Source of the DNA: Melioribacteraceae bacterium
GTDB lineage: Bacteria > Bacteroidota > Ignavibacteria > Ignavibacteriales > Melioribacteraceae
Direction of reading: 5' to 3'
Assembly (NCBI GenBank): GCA_021739765.1
Contig: JAIPBD010000007.1
Location: forward strand, 1 to 64,000
Length of the DNA stretch: 64,000 nucleotides
In this document: in pieces, positions 37,032-47,274 of the stretch
How the letters are laid out: each line of letters begins with the position of its first letter
Numbering within the stretch: the first letter of the stretch is position 1
Translations under genes and position numbers: made by a program
Notes under the pieces: model-generated
The model's database searches: none
What the model saw: the letters and a program-made list of their open reading frames with translations, nothing else
Told to the model about the DNA's origin: nothing

Positions 37032-38042
37032 ATGAAAAAAATATTAGTAACAGGCGGTGCCGGATTTATCGGCAGTAATTATATTAATTACACACTCACA
37101 CATCGAGATGATGTTGAAATCGTTAATCTTGACAAATTAACTTATGCCGGAAATTTAGAAAATTTAAAACCGGTTGAGGGTAAAAAGAACTATCATTTTG
37201 TTAAAGGCGACATCACAAATAAAGAACTTGTTGATTATATCTTCAGAAAGTTTGAAATCAAACACGTGATAAATTTTGCCGCAGAATCGCACGTTGATAG
37301 GAGCATTCTCGGCTCGGAAATATTTTACTCAACAAATGTTATCGGTACGAATGTTTTGCTGGAAGCTTCACGTCGATTTGAGGTTGAGCGGTTTTTACAA
37401 ATATCTACCGATGAAGTTTACGGCAGTCTCGGACCCGAAGGATTTTTTACTGAAAAAACTCCGCTTGACCCAAGCAGTCCATATTCTTCAAGCAAAGCCG
37501 CAGCGGATATGATGGTTCAAGCTTTTCACCATACCTACGGAATGCCGACATTAATTACCCGTTGCTCAAATAATTATGGACAATTACAATTTCCCGAAAA
37601 GTTGATTCCCTTGATGATTATCAACATAATGAACGATAAAAAATTACCGGTTTACGGTGATGGCCTGAATGTCCGCGATTGGATTTATGTTTATGATCAT
37701 AATCGGGCTGTGGATCTTGTGATGGAGAAAGGGAAACCAGGAGAGGTTTATAATATTGGTGCCGAACGTGAAATGAAAAATATTGAGATTGTTAAACTTC
37801 TCCTAAACAGTTTGGGTAAAACCGAAGATTTGATTGAATATGTAAAAGACCGTCCCGGCCATGATCGCAGATACGCGATTGACGCGAGTAAAATCAAAAA
37901 TGAACTAGGATGGCAACCCGCTTACGAATTTGAAACCGCGATAGATGAAACCGTAAAATGGTACCTCGATAATAAACCGTGGTGGGAAAACATTTTATCG
38001 GGCGATTATAAAAATTACTACAACTTACAGTATGGAAATTAA
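37032..38042 (+). CDS. rfbB: dTDP-glucose 4,6-dehydratase
   Basis: 336 residues; extended SDR. NAD loop VTGGAGFIGSNYINY, catalytic YSSSKAAADMMV (Tyr-x-x-x-Lys), TDEVYGSLG supplying the Thr-Asp-Glu triad, ITRCSNNYGQLQFPEKLIP and RDWIYVYDHNRAVDLV are all diagnostic of RmlB. Makes dTDP-4-keto-6-deoxyglucose, the entry to deoxysugars such as rhamnose. No rmlA, rmlC or rmlD is in the window, so the rest of the pathway lies elsewhere. Its end overlaps the SLBB gene by 11 bases. Confidence 0.94.
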   Translation: MKKILVTGGAGFIGSNYINYTLTHRDDVEIVNLDKLTYAGNLENLKPVEGKKNYHFVKGDITNKELVDYIFRKFEIKHVINFAAESHVDRSILGSEIFYSTNVIGTNVLLEASRRFEVERFLQISTDEVYGSLGPEGFFTEKTPLDPSSPYSSSKAAADMMVQAFHHTYGMPTLITRCSNNYGQLQFPEKLIPLMIINIMNDKKLPVYGDGLNVRDWIYVYDHNRAVDLVMEKGKPGEVYNIGAEREMKNIEIVKLLLNSLGKTEDLIEYVKDRPGHDRRYAIDASKIKNELGWQPAYEFETAIDETVKWYLDNKPWWENILSGDYKNYYNLQYGN

Positions 38043-39453
38043 GATTTTGTCTAGATTTTTAAGATTTGTCATATTTCTAACATTGCTATCAATGTCAACT
38101 CTAAAGGCACAAGATATATCTGAATATGCCCAAAGTTCTTCGCTGGCGGGCTTGAATATGATCGGAGTTACAATTGGCGGCGAATTTATTATTACCGGAT
38201 CATTTCCCGCGTCTTCAACTGAACGTTTAGATCAGTTTGTTACCCGAATATTTAATCAAGGGAAAGCAAATATTCTTGCTACAACCAGGGAAAGAATTGA
38301 TCAGCAATACCTTGCAGAGTTGGAAACTACATACCCCCTTCGCGATATAAAACTTGTTAGGGCAAATGGCGAAGAACGTATTATCGATTTACTTAGATTC
38401 CGTCTTACCGGAAATTTCGAGCACAATCCATATTTGCTTAATGATGACGTGATAATTTTTCCTGCTGTCGATATTGAAAGAAATTTCTTTACCATCGCTG
38501 GCGCAGTGAATTCTCCGGGTACATTTCAATTTGTTGATGGCGATAAACTGAGTGACGCGCTTTTCTTTGCCAGAGGAATTAACAAAGCATTTGAAAAAGT
38601 AGAATACGCAGAAATTTCAAGACTTTCGTTCGATGGATTTTCGGAACAAATTATAGAGGTTGCCCTCGAAGATGATATTGAATTAGTAAGGGGTGATAGG
38701 ATAAATATTCATGCCGATGAAACACAAAGAAAAGAATTTTCCATTCTGATTGAAGGTGAAGTGAAAAATCCCGGTGAGATTTTTATCAAAAAAGAAACAA
38801 CTTTACGCGAAGTATTATTAAAGGCCGGCGGATTTACTGAAAATGCGGATTTAAGAAGAGCGGAATTAATTCGTGGTAAAAGGAATGAAATTTTCGCCAA
38901 TCCGAACGATCCCAGAAGATCTGTATTTAGTGAGAGTTTTGAGTTATTAATGATGCAGAGAATGGCTCACATCGATAGAGCAGATTCAGCGCAATTTCTT
39001 GTCGATAACCGATTGAAATTTTCCAGAGCTAACGGTGTAATTAAATTTGAAGAAGCGCTCGATGAAAAGAGCGAAGCTTCTACATTTCCTGTTCGGGATG
39101 GTGACTATATTTTCGTTCCTCAGCAGATTGATCTCGTTTATGTTTTCGGACATGTGGGTAATCCGGGGTATATCGATTATAAAAAAGAAGCGGGTTATAA
39201 TTATTACATCGAACAAGCCGGCGGAATCGGGCAATTTCCTCTCGGTGATTATTATTTGATTAAAGCTAAATCACGCGAATGGATTGCTCTGCACGAAGAT
39301 GAAAACACAGAAATTGACCCCGGCGATTACATTTGGATTCCAAAAGAACCATATAAAAGTTTAGATTACTATATAACTCGAATAGCGAACTACACCAGCA
39401 TTTTAGGAAGTGTAGCAACAGTTATTCTACTGATTACCCAAGTGAGTAAATAA
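38032..39453 (+). CDS. SLBB-domain polysaccharide export protein
   Basis: 473 residues with a signal peptide (cut near TLKAQ). It contains an unusual N-domain, then a soluble ligand-binding beta-grasp repeat about 150-200 (FFTIAGAVNSPGTFQFVDGD), a second near 238-290 (FSILIEGEVKNPGEIFIKKE), and a third near 365-415 (VYVFGHVGNPGYIDYKKE). There is a C-terminal membrane helix (about 448-468). Such proteins form the outer-membrane or periplasmic export channel of Wza type; the canonical Poly_export start is not well matched, and the C-terminal helix is extra. Pairs with the Wzz-like gene 2 bases downstream. Confidence 0.82.
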   Translation: MEIKILSRFLRFVIFLTLLSMSTLKAQDISEYAQSSSLAGLNMIGVTIGGEFIITGSFPASSTERLDQFVTRIFNQGKANILATTRERIDQQYLAELETTYPLRDIKLVRANGEERIIDLLRFRLTGNFEHNPYLLNDDVIIFPAVDIERNFFTIAGAVNSPGTFQFVDGDKLSDALFFARGINKAFEKVEYAEISRLSFDGFSEQIIEVALEDDIELVRGDRINIHADETQRKEFSILIEGEVKNPGEIFIKKETTLREVLLKAGGFTENADLRRAELIRGKRNEIFANPNDPRRSVFSESFELLMMQRMAHIDRADSAQFLVDNRLKFSRANGVIKFEEALDEKSEASTFPVRDGDYIFVPQQIDLVYVFGHVGNPGYIDYKKEAGYNYYIEQAGGIGQFPLGDYYLIKAKSREWIALHEDENTEIDPGDYIWIPKEPYKSLDYYITRIANYTSILGSVATVILLITQVSK

Positions 39454-39455
39454 AT

Positions 39456-40631
39456 ATGGCAGAATATAGAGGATTTGATGTGCTGGATTTTATTATCTCA
39501 TTGCTGAAATTAAAAAAACAACTACTGCTAACGTCTATTTTAACACTCGCTTTATCATATACTTCGGTCTATTATCTGATTCCTCCTCAATATGATTCAA
39601 ACGCTCTTATCCTATCTTCAGCAAACACCACTTATGGTCCGATTGGAGCTATTGGTAAGGATATCACAAGCAGTTTACCCCTATCCGCTCTTGGCATAAG
39701 TTTCGGAGAAAATGAGAATTATGATTTATTCACGACACTCATCTATAGTAGAACGAATTTAGATAAAATGATTGAAAAATTTGATTTGATGGATGATTAC
39801 GGCTCTGAAAAAATGAAAGATGCCCGCAAAACATTGATGAGTAATATCGAAGTTGAAATTACTCCTGAAATGGCATATTCAATTAAAATTCGATCAAGTT
39901 CACCATCTAAAAGTGTTGAGATGGTCAACTATTTATTAGCTTTTGTGAATGATGAAGTTGTAAGCTTAAATGTTCGTAAATCTCGCGAAAATAGAAAATT
40001 CCTTGAAGAGAGATATAGTGAAGTTCAACTTAAATTAACTCAATCTGAAGAAAACATGAGGATTTTCCAAGAGAATAATGGTTTATATGAAGTAGAAACG
40101 CAGATCGCATCTATGATTGAATCTGTGGGCTCACTTGAAAAGGAACTGATTCGAAAAGAAGTCGAAAAATCTGTGATCAATAAAATGCTGAGTGAGGATA
40201 ATCCCAATTTGGAAAGAATCGAAATAGAGTACAAAGAGTTGGAAAAGAAATTAGCTGATATTCGTTTGAATGGAACAAAAAGTAAGATTATTTTACCTCT
40301 AAATACACTTCCGGAAAAAGCATTGAGTTACATTAGAATTTACAGAGAAATTCAAATTTACAATGCAATGTTGGAATTTTTAATACCATTATACGAGCAA
40401 GCGAGATATGAGGAGATAAAGGATATTCCTGTTCTTCAAATAATAGATGGCCCGGTTGAAGCCGAGAAAAAAAATTATCCCCCACGAGTCCTTTTTGCAC
40501 TAGCTATCACATTTGTTTTGATGTCGCTTATTGTGATTTTCTCTTTTGTTAATCAACGATTAAAGATGAGCAACAACCCCAAAATTCTGGAAATACGCAA
40601 TGAGATGAAATTTATTGGCAAATCAAAATAA
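39456..40631 (+). CDS. Wzz/chain-length-determinant-like protein
   Basis: 391 residues with two membrane helices (about 18-38 and 344-364) framing a large periplasmic coiled-coil domain (LTQSEENMRIFQENNGLYEV). After TM2 there is only a short cytoplasmic tail, so there is no fused tyrosine kinase. The proline-containing segment before TM2 (IIDGPVEAEKKNYPPRVLFA) fits the P-x2-P-x4-S-P-like motif of the family. It controls polymer length or couples export in the inner membrane. Confidence 0.85.
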   Translation: MAEYRGFDVLDFIISLLKLKKQLLLTSILTLALSYTSVYYLIPPQYDSNALILSSANTTYGPIGAIGKDITSSLPLSALGISFGENENYDLFTTLIYSRTNLDKMIEKFDLMDDYGSEKMKDARKTLMSNIEVEITPEMAYSIKIRSSSPSKSVEMVNYLLAFVNDEVVSLNVRKSRENRKFLEERYSEVQLKLTQSEENMRIFQENNGLYEVETQIASMIESVGSLEKELIRKEVEKSVINKMLSEDNPNLERIEIEYKELEKKLADIRLNGTKSKIILPLNTLPEKALSYIRIYREIQIYNAMLEFLIPLYEQARYEEIKDIPVLQIIDGPVEAEKKNYPPRVLFALAITFVLMSLIVIFSFVNQRLKMSNNPKILEIRNEMKFIGKSK

Positions 40632-40636
40632 AGTTA

Positions 40637-42025
40637 ATGAAAAACTTAGATTCCACTTTCTCTCAGAATAAACTCCTTCTCGCTCCTTTAATTCTTATTG
40701 GAATATTTACACTCACTACCGTTTTTCAATCATTACCTCCTAAAATTCATTATTGGGTTATTTTAATATCCCTCCCTGTTATCGTTTTTACATTGATAAA
40801 CTATATGGTTGCTCATTTTGTATTAGTATTCGCCTTATTTATAAATTTTCAATATAGTTTTTATACACCTGCAACCATTATCGCTGGTGCATTACTCCTC
40901 CCATTTATAATCTCTTACACGAAGATTCGGTCTGAGGACTTCAAAAATCCTCTCACATTCTACATAGTTCTATATGTTTTATCAACGTTTCCATCTTATT
41001 TTAATTCAGTTAATCTGTTTAAGACGATTCTTGTAAATTATAATCTTCTCGTATTTTTGATACTATTTTTTCTTGGACTTATAACTTATAAATCCGAAAA
41101 GCTTATAAAAAATACATTCTATATATTTTTAGTCTTTGTTATAATTAATGGATTCAATGTAGTATTTGATGCTGTATTTTTGCAGGAGCGGGCATTTGGT
41201 TTTGCCGGTATTATGTCAACGGATTATACCGGAATATGCATTGCTGTTCTTGGAACGGCACTCCTTATAAATTATTCCAAACGAAAAGTAGTATTGGCAT
41301 TACTTTTATTATTTCTAATCGGTGTTTCCATTTTTACTCAAACAAGAAGTACATGGTTAGTTATAATATTGCTCTTTGGCATCATTGGAGTGTATCTGTT
41401 CATCAAGGGAAATGAGTATCAAATTCAAAAAAAACGATTAGTGACCTATGCCGTTCTAATTTTGCTTTCTACATCCATTATTTATTCCTTAACCTTAGTC
41501 CTAAATCCAACTGTTGCGACAAGAACTGAACAAGTTAATCAGCTGGACCAGGTTATTGACAAAGAAGGAAAAGTGAAAAATTCTCTTGTGTCGCGATTTT
41601 TTATCTGGCATACGAGTTTTAATGCAATAGCGGAGCACCCAATAATTGGAATCGGTTCTTATTCATTTCCATTTTCAAATCATTTATACTATACAATTCC
41701 CGAATTTTTATTTGAAGATTACGTGAAAAACAATTCTCCACATGTCGGATATCTTGCCGTGCTAACCGAGACTGGCGTGGTTGGTTTGCTTTTCTTTGTT
41801 TTACTGATATTTAACCTAATTAGATTTGGAATTGAAAATGTTAAAATGGCATCGGACTCGGAGCAGAAAAAATTCAATTTACTCATTTTCGTCCCTCTTT
41901 TATACCTCATTATTTCGTTAGCGACGACTGATGCATGGTTATGGAGACAAGGTGTAGTTATACTTGCATCTGTTGCGTCAATAAATATGTGTATTAACAG
42001 AAAAATTTCTGTAAATATAAGTTGA
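40637..42025 (+). CDS. O-antigen polymerase/ligase-like membrane protein (Wzy/WaaL type)
   Basis: 462 residues with about 11-12 transmembrane helices and a large periplasmic loop (about 290-365). The loop contains the Wzy_C pattern RFFIWHTSFNAIAEHPIIGIG followed by HVGYLAVLTETGVVGLLFF, and earlier TQTRSTWLVIILLFG. Polymerises lipid-linked repeat units or ligates a glycan in the periplasm; polymerase and ligase cannot be separated by sequence. Its place beside Wzz and a flippase favours Wzy. Very AT-rich, as often for the strain-variable core of such loci. Confidence 0.8.
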   Translation: MKNLDSTFSQNKLLLAPLILIGIFTLTTVFQSLPPKIHYWVILISLPVIVFTLINYMVAHFVLVFALFINFQYSFYTPATIIAGALLLPFIISYTKIRSEDFKNPLTFYIVLYVLSTFPSYFNSVNLFKTILVNYNLLVFLILFFLGLITYKSEKLIKNTFYIFLVFVIINGFNVVFDAVFLQERAFGFAGIMSTDYTGICIAVLGTALLINYSKRKVVLALLLLFLIGVSIFTQTRSTWLVIILLFGIIGVYLFIKGNEYQIQKKRLVTYAVLILLSTSIIYSLTLVLNPTVATRTEQVNQLDQVIDKEGKVKNSLVSRFFIWHTSFNAIAEHPIIGIGSYSFPFSNHLYYTIPEFLFEDYVKNNSPHVGYLAVLTETGVVGLLFFVLLIFNLIRFGIENVKMASDSEQKKFNLLIFVPLLYLIISLATTDAWLWRQGVVILASVASINMCINRKISVNIS

Positions 42026-42029
42026 TATT

Positions 42030-42842
42030 ATGAATAGAATAAAAAAATATTACATTAATCACATTAGTAAGAGAATATTAAATCGAAAGAGTGAAGAATT
42101 TGTTCATAGATCACCTTTCGGATTTAAATTAATTCTAAATAAGAAACGCGCAGTTGACACAGATTTTTATTTGAAATTATTCGAATGGGATACTTTAAAA
42201 TATTTTGCTAAAGTTATCTCGAATGCTTATAGTTTTGTTGATATAGGAGCAAATATTGGTTTGTATACATTGCTCGCTGCACAAAAAATGTCCTCTGAGG
42301 GGAAAATTCATAGTTTTGAACCATCCGATTGGGCACATTCACGGCTTGAAGAAAATATTAAGATTAATGCTTTTACAAATGTTACAGTAGTTAAAAAGTG
42401 CGCCGGTGATATTAATGGAGAGGCTAAATTTCATATTACCGATGATGACGCTTACAATTCAATCGGCAGTTCGCCCATGAATACTGTTAGAAAAGTGCTT
42501 ACTATTCCTCAGATTAAACTAGATGATTACCTTGACCAGAATCAATTTGCATCAGTAGATGTGCTCAAAATAGATACGGAAGGTGCTGATTATTTGGTTT
42601 TAAAAGGTGCCGAAAGGTTATTAAGCCAAGAAGGTGCACCTGTCATTTTCTTTGAATACAATAGATCGGTACAAAACGGTTATTCTTATAAAGTTGATGA
42701 AATATTAACTTTTTTAGAAAATCATGAGTACAATGTTTTCGAACTTTCTAAAAACCGATTGGTAAAGTTTGATAAAACCGTGAGTCATGCAAATGAGTTA
42801 ATCGCAGCAAAATCTTTTGATTTACTAAATAAGAATTTCTGA
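42030..42842 (+). CDS. FkbM-family methyltransferase
   Basis: 270 residues. SAM loop SFVDIGANIGLYTLLAAQK, IHSFEPSDWAHSRLEENIKI at motif II, and VDVLKIDTEGADYLVLKGAERLL, the FkbM signature, are clear. Members methylate hydroxyl groups on sugars or similar compounds. Sits between the polymerase and flippase genes, so a sugar O-methylation of the polysaccharide is likely, but this is inferred from position. Confidence 0.88.
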   Translation: MNRIKKYYINHISKRILNRKSEEFVHRSPFGFKLILNKKRAVDTDFYLKLFEWDTLKYFAKVISNAYSFVDIGANIGLYTLLAAQKMSSEGKIHSFEPSDWAHSRLEENIKINAFTNVTVVKKCAGDINGEAKFHITDDDAYNSIGSSPMNTVRKVLTIPQIKLDDYLDQNQFASVDVLKIDTEGADYLVLKGAERLLSQEGAPVIFFEYNRSVQNGYSYKVDEILTFLENHEYNVFELSKNRLVKFDKTVSHANELIAAKSFDLLNKNF

Positions 42843-42846
42843 GATA

Positions 42847-44364
42847 ATGCAAAAAAAGCATTTTTTAAATTCGTTTTCAGGTGTAGTGCAACTAATCCTT
42901 TCAACATTATTAATCTTTATAACTATCCCAATTTTTAGAAATGAATTAGGACATGAACAATATTCCCTTTTCGCATTGATCATGGTTCTAGGCAATTTTA
43001 GTGTATTTGTTGATTTGGGATTGAGTTCGGTTTTGGTTAAGTACCTTTCTGAGCAAGGACAATCGCAGGAATCGAATGATGATATTATCACAAGTCTGAT
43101 TAACTTGATGATTATCGTCCTACCCATAACTATCTTAGCAATTATATACTCTAACTTTATCATGAATTCTATCTTGAATATCCCTCCTAATCAAATAGGA
43201 AATATCATAGATTTCTACATTTTCATTCTCATTTCAAATGGATTTATGATTCTTGGACAAGTAACAAGGGCTGTACTTGATTCCTTACACTTGATATTTA
43301 TAGTAAATAATCTTCAAAGTTTATTAAATATTTTGTATTGGGGTGGAATTCTTGTTGTTGTAATTACCGGAGGCAACTTAAACTTAATTGGATTGGCAAT
43401 ATTTATAGCGACCATTCTATGGTTTTCATTGCAAGTTTATTATGTATTAAAGTATTGGGGCAAATTTAATCTTGAAACAATATCTCTGCGATATATAAAA
43501 AGCTCGAGAAAACAGTTTACATACAGTCTTAAAATATATACAAGTAGTACAATTGGATTTTTTGTTGAACCCTTTTCTAAACTGCTTTTAAGCAATTTTA
43601 TCGGATTAGATTATGTCGGATACTTTGATATCGTGTTACGTATTAAGAATCAGATTTGGCGTTTGTTTTATAAATTGATATACCCAGTATATCCGATAAT
43701 CGCGAACCTCAAGGAAAAAGATAGGTTAGTCAATGTAATTTCTGTAACTCAAAGAGTATTAATATTAATTCTATTGCCTTCTCTAATACTTTTAATAATT
43801 GTATCACCGGCGTTTATTCAGCTGTGGATTGGTGCTGAAGTAAACTTAATTAGTTGGTCGATCATATTATTAGTTACTGCAACCGCACCGGCTTTAGTGA
43901 CAGTTCCAATTTATTTCTTTCTGATTTCAAAAGATCTGGCTTCCAAAACGATTTACTTACAACTTGTAAATGTGCTTGTTAATATTGTACTATTTTTTGT
44001 TCTAAAAGAACATTTGAATTATTTTGCAATCATTCTCAGCAACTCTTTGGCGTTGTTTTCTTCATTTGGTTTAATTATTCACTATCAAAAAAGATTTTTA
44101 GGTACGTATACTATTATTGATAGGAGAGATTTTTTTTCTCTCCTAAAAGTGGGACTAATTTTATTATTCGTTGGTTATTTAGTAAGCTACTTATTTGAAG
44201 CACCTATTCTGAGAATAATTAGCACCACTTTAGTTCTCGCAATTTCTACAATTGTTTTAGTCAAATACTTCAATTTAGTCAAATCAAAAGATATTGATTC
44301 GATTATTAGTTCTGAAGCAAAGCTTAACCATTTACTGAAAAAAAATCTAATTCAGAAAAATTAA
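42847..44364 (+). CDS. Polysaccharide flippase (Wzx/MATE-like)
   Basis: 505 residues with about 12-14 transmembrane helices. N-terminus LNSFSGVVQLILSTLLIFITIP with the following Asn/Glu-containing loop (FRNELGHEQYSLFALI) is typical of the polysaccharide-biosynthesis flippase clan. It moves undecaprenyl-diphosphate-linked repeat units across the inner membrane. There is no sign of truncation. A second flippase-like gene is at 58030. Confidence 0.85.
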   Translation: MQKKHFLNSFSGVVQLILSTLLIFITIPIFRNELGHEQYSLFALIMVLGNFSVFVDLGLSSVLVKYLSEQGQSQESNDDIITSLINLMIIVLPITILAIIYSNFIMNSILNIPPNQIGNIIDFYIFILISNGFMILGQVTRAVLDSLHLIFIVNNLQSLLNILYWGGILVVVITGGNLNLIGLAIFIATILWFSLQVYYVLKYWGKFNLETISLRYIKSSRKQFTYSLKIYTSSTIGFFVEPFSKLLLSNFIGLDYVGYFDIVLRIKNQIWRLFYKLIYPVYPIIANLKEKDRLVNVISVTQRVLILILLPSLILLIIVSPAFIQLWIGAEVNLISWSIILLVTATAPALVTVPIYFFLISKDLASKTIYLQLVNVLVNIVLFFVLKEHLNYFAIILSNSLALFSSFGLIIHYQKRFLGTYTIIDRRDFFSLLKVGLILLFVGYLVSYLFEAPILRIISTTLVLAISTIVLVKYFNLVKSKDIDSIISSEAKLNHLLKKNLIQKN

Positions 44365-44388
44365 GTGATAACATGGAATTCAATTCCA

Positions 44389-45117
44389 ATGAATAAAATT
44401 CTGACGATATCAATTATTACCCCTTCATTCAATCATTCAGATTTTATCGAGGACACGATCACATCTGTTATAAATCAAGATTATGAGTACATTGAACACA
44501 TTGTTGTTGATGGAGGTTCGACTGACAGTACCATTGAAATTCTTAAGAAGTATGATGAATTAAAATGGATTTCTGAAAAGGACAACGGCCAGGCCTCCGC
44601 AATTAATAAGGGCTTTAGGATGGCTACCGGTGAAATCGTTTCGTGGTTAAATTCAGATGATTATCTTGCGCCAAACTCAATCACCAAAGTTGCCAAGGTG
44701 TTTGCTGAAAAACCCGAAATCGATTTTGTGTATGGAGATATTATTTATGTTAATAAGGGCAAATCGACAATCGAAGAAATAATTGGTGAGAAAATAAACT
44801 ATGACAAACTATTAAGAAATCCGGACATCGTTCGTCAACCAAGTACTTTTTGGAGAAAATCTGTTCTGGATAAGATTGGTTATATTGATGAAAATCTGGA
44901 ATTAGTTATGGATTATGATTTTTTTCTAAAATTATTCAAGAATTTTAGTTTTGAATATATTCCGGTCACATTAAGTTATTACCGTGAGTACAGCGATACA
45001 AAAACATCAAAACAGAACAGAAAACAAGTAATGGAAATTCTAAAAGTAATTTCCGGCCATACGTTTTTTTTCTCACCAAAGCTTTTATGGAAATTAATAA
45101 AGAGATATTGGCAATAG
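44389..45117 (+). CDS. GT2 family glycosyltransferase
   Basis: 242 residues from ATG 44389, which gives the usual GT2 start (MNKILTISIITPSFNHSDF). A GTG at 44365 would add eight residues; no good SD separates the two. GT-A motifs: VDGGSTDSTIEIL, SEKDNGQASAINKGF, then SWLNSDDYLAP with the metal-binding Asp pair. Resembles GT2 enzymes that use a colanic-acid-style NDP-sugar. Cytoplasmic. Donor and acceptor cannot be predicted. Confidence 0.88.
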   Translation: MNKILTISIITPSFNHSDFIEDTITSVINQDYEYIEHIVVDGGSTDSTIEILKKYDELKWISEKDNGQASAINKGFRMATGEIVSWLNSDDYLAPNSITKVAKVFAEKPEIDFVYGDIIYVNKGKSTIEEIIGEKINYDKLLRNPDIVRQPSTFWRKSVLDKIGYIDENLELVMDYDFFLKLFKNFSFEYIPVTLSYYREYSDTKTSKQNRKQVMEILKVISGHTFFFSPKLLWKLIKRYWQ

Positions 45118-45138
45118 GTTCAGCGGCCTGAAAGTCCC

Positions 45139-46329
45139 ATGAAGTCAAATCAAAAAAAAATACTAATCCTGGACCACGATCCCCAAATTACGGGTTCAAG
45201 CGTAAGTCTTAAATATGTTCTGAGACATCTCGCTAACAGTGGCTTTCTATTAATTCTCTACACGACGAAAAATGAAATTAATGAAAAATACTTTTCAGGA
45301 AATTCACTGAAAGTTGCGAGACTGAACAAAATCTACAATCTCAACATTCACTTCAGTTCAAAAACATCATTTACATCCTTAGTTGGAATTTATTCGGGTG
45401 TCCTATCTTTATGGCGATTTACTGCCGGAATTTTTCTTTCAACTAAAATAATGATTAAAGAAAAACCGGCACTTATTATTATCAATGAATACGTTTTGCT
45501 CCAATTCGGAATCATTCCGAGAATATTTGGGATACCAGTAATTGTATATGTTAGAAGTCGATTCCTATATGGGCCATTTGGTTTGTTTTCTAAATTAATC
45601 AAACAATCCTTGCTTCTTTTTGCTGATGAATTGATTTGTATTAGTGAGGTTGAGCAAAACCAGTTCGGAAATTCAAAAAAAGCGAAAATTGTGAGAGAGT
45701 TTGTCGAACATCCAAAATTGACAGACAAGGATCAAGTTGGTGAAAGTTTTGCAAGAATAAATATCCCCCAGGATCAAAAACTCATTATAAATCTTGGAGG
45801 GATAAGTCACTTCAAGGGCACGTTTATTGCGATAAAGGCTTTTGAGATTGCCGCCGAGACTTTCGATAATATCCAATTGTTAATTGTTGGTGGCTATAAG
45901 AAAGATGAGAAGTATTCGATGGAATTGATAGATTATGTTAAAAAATCAAAATTCCCTGAACGAATTCACATATTAGGATATGTCGAAAAGGCAGACAGTT
46001 TATTTACAAATAATTCGATTCTTATTTCAACTAATCTGGATTCACATTTTCAACGACCGATTATAGAAGCCTGGGCAAAAAGTGTCCCTGCAATCGCATC
46101 AGATACTTTGCATACGAAAATGCTCTTTAATGCCGGTGAGGACTTACTAATGTATTCCAAGCAAGATATTAATGACCTTGCCCAGAAATTAAAAACACTA
46201 CTTTCGGACGAAACCCTCAAGCAGAAAATTGTTGAAAACGCAAAAATATCTTTGAAAAAAAACTACGACGCTGAGTATAATTTTCAAGCACTTTCTGATA
46301 TTGTTCTTAAATATGTGGGACGGAAATAA
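45139..46329 (+). CDS. GT4 family glycosyltransferase
   Basis: 396 residues with GT-B fold. The C-terminal half carries LIINLGGISHFKGTFIAIKAF, RIHILGYVEKADSLF and RPIIEAWAKSVPAIASDT, with the E-x7-E-like retaining-GT pattern (the second Glu is less certain). The N-terminal half has DHDPQITGSSVSLKYVLRHL, a donor-site Gly-rich start. Very AT-rich. It overlaps no neighbour on its 5' side and ends just before the next gene. Confidence 0.83.
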   Translation: MKSNQKKILILDHDPQITGSSVSLKYVLRHLANSGFLLILYTTKNEINEKYFSGNSLKVARLNKIYNLNIHFSSKTSFTSLVGIYSGVLSLWRFTAGIFLSTKIMIKEKPALIIINEYVLLQFGIIPRIFGIPVIVYVRSRFLYGPFGLFSKLIKQSLLLFADELICISEVEQNQFGNSKKAKIVREFVEHPKLTDKDQVGESFARINIPQDQKLIINLGGISHFKGTFIAIKAFEIAAETFDNIQLLIVGGYKKDEKYSMELIDYVKKSKFPERIHILGYVEKADSLFTNNSILISTNLDSHFQRPIIEAWAKSVPAIASDTLHTKMLFNAGEDLLMYSKQDINDLAQKLKTLLSDETLKQKIVENAKISLKKNYDAEYNFQALSDIVLKYVGRK

Positions 46330-46330
46330 T

Positions 46331-47260
46331 ATGTCAGTTTCCACTACTGCACTTATCGATGTTTCAATTATTATCGTTAATTACAACTCCGTGGAATTGC
46401 TAAACAATTGCCTCAATTCAATTTACAAACATAGTGATGGATTCAAATACGAAATAATAGTTGTTGATAACGGATCGACGAATTTCCACGAAAGCGATCT
46501 TAAAAAAAATGAGAATACACGGATTATTATTAATGGTGTAAATCTTGGTTTTTCGAAAGCGAACAACATTGCATTGGATCAGGCAAAAGGAAGGTATACT
46601 CTTATATTAAACAATGACACAATCTTTCTTGAAAATTCGATCAAGCGGTTAATTGAATTTTCTGAAAAAGATAGCGTAAGAAAGTTAATAGGAATCCAAT
46701 TGTTAAACGAAAACCGGTCATTTCAGCAATCGGTTTTTAGAACTCCCGGAGTCCTTAATTTGCTTTCTTCAACCTTGTTTCTCGACCAATTATTTCCCAG
46801 ATATCAGAGATTTAGCAAATATGATTTGCGGGCGGAAAAAGTTAATACTACAATTGAGGTAGATTCAATGATCGGTGCATTTTTGTTTGCTGAGACAAGC
46901 GCTCTTAAAGAAATTGGTGGATTCGATGAAAATTATTTTTTCTACCACGAGGATACGGATCTTTGTAAAAGATTTTCTGAGAAGATAGGGAAAGTATTAT
47001 ATTTCCCTTCAACATCTATTATTCATATTGGTGGAGCAACAACAGCCGATTATAATTGGTTCAGAGAAAAAAATAAGGCACTTTCGCGACGTACTTTCGT
47101 CAAAAACCATTTCGGTTTATTTTCCAAAATTTTGCTTTTTATAATTTTATATGCCGGTCTGATTCTAAGAATACCCCTCTTCTTATTAATTGGCATTTTT
47201 ACGCTGAATAAAATGTATTTACTAAAATCATTTTATAATTTTCGTCTTCTCTTTATTTAG
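46331..47260 (+). CDS. GT2 family glycosyltransferase (rhamnosyltransferase-like)
   Basis: 309 residues from ATG 46331, which has GGACGGA upstream; a start at 46301 would overlap the previous gene by 29 bases. Motifs: VSIIIVNYNSVELLNNCLNS, VVDNGSTNF, LNNDTIFLENSIK (metal-binding Asp), GGFDENYFFYHEDTDLCKRF. This type is common in rhamnan and O-antigen loci. A hydrophobic C-terminal stretch (about 265-300) may be membrane-associated. Confidence 0.87.
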   Translation: MSVSTTALIDVSIIIVNYNSVELLNNCLNSIYKHSDGFKYEIIVVDNGSTNFHESDLKKNENTRIIINGVNLGFSKANNIALDQAKGRYTLILNNDTIFLENSIKRLIEFSEKDSVRKLIGIQLLNENRSFQQSVFRTPGVLNLLSSTLFLDQLFPRYQRFSKYDLRAEKVNTTIEVDSMIGAFLFAETSALKEIGGFDENYFFYHEDTDLCKRFSEKIGKVLYFPSTSIIHIGGATTADYNWFREKNKALSRRTFVKNHFGLFSKILLFIILYAGLILRIPLFLLIGIFTLNKMYLLKSFYNFRLLFI

Positions 47261-47274
47261 ATGGTCACGATCCG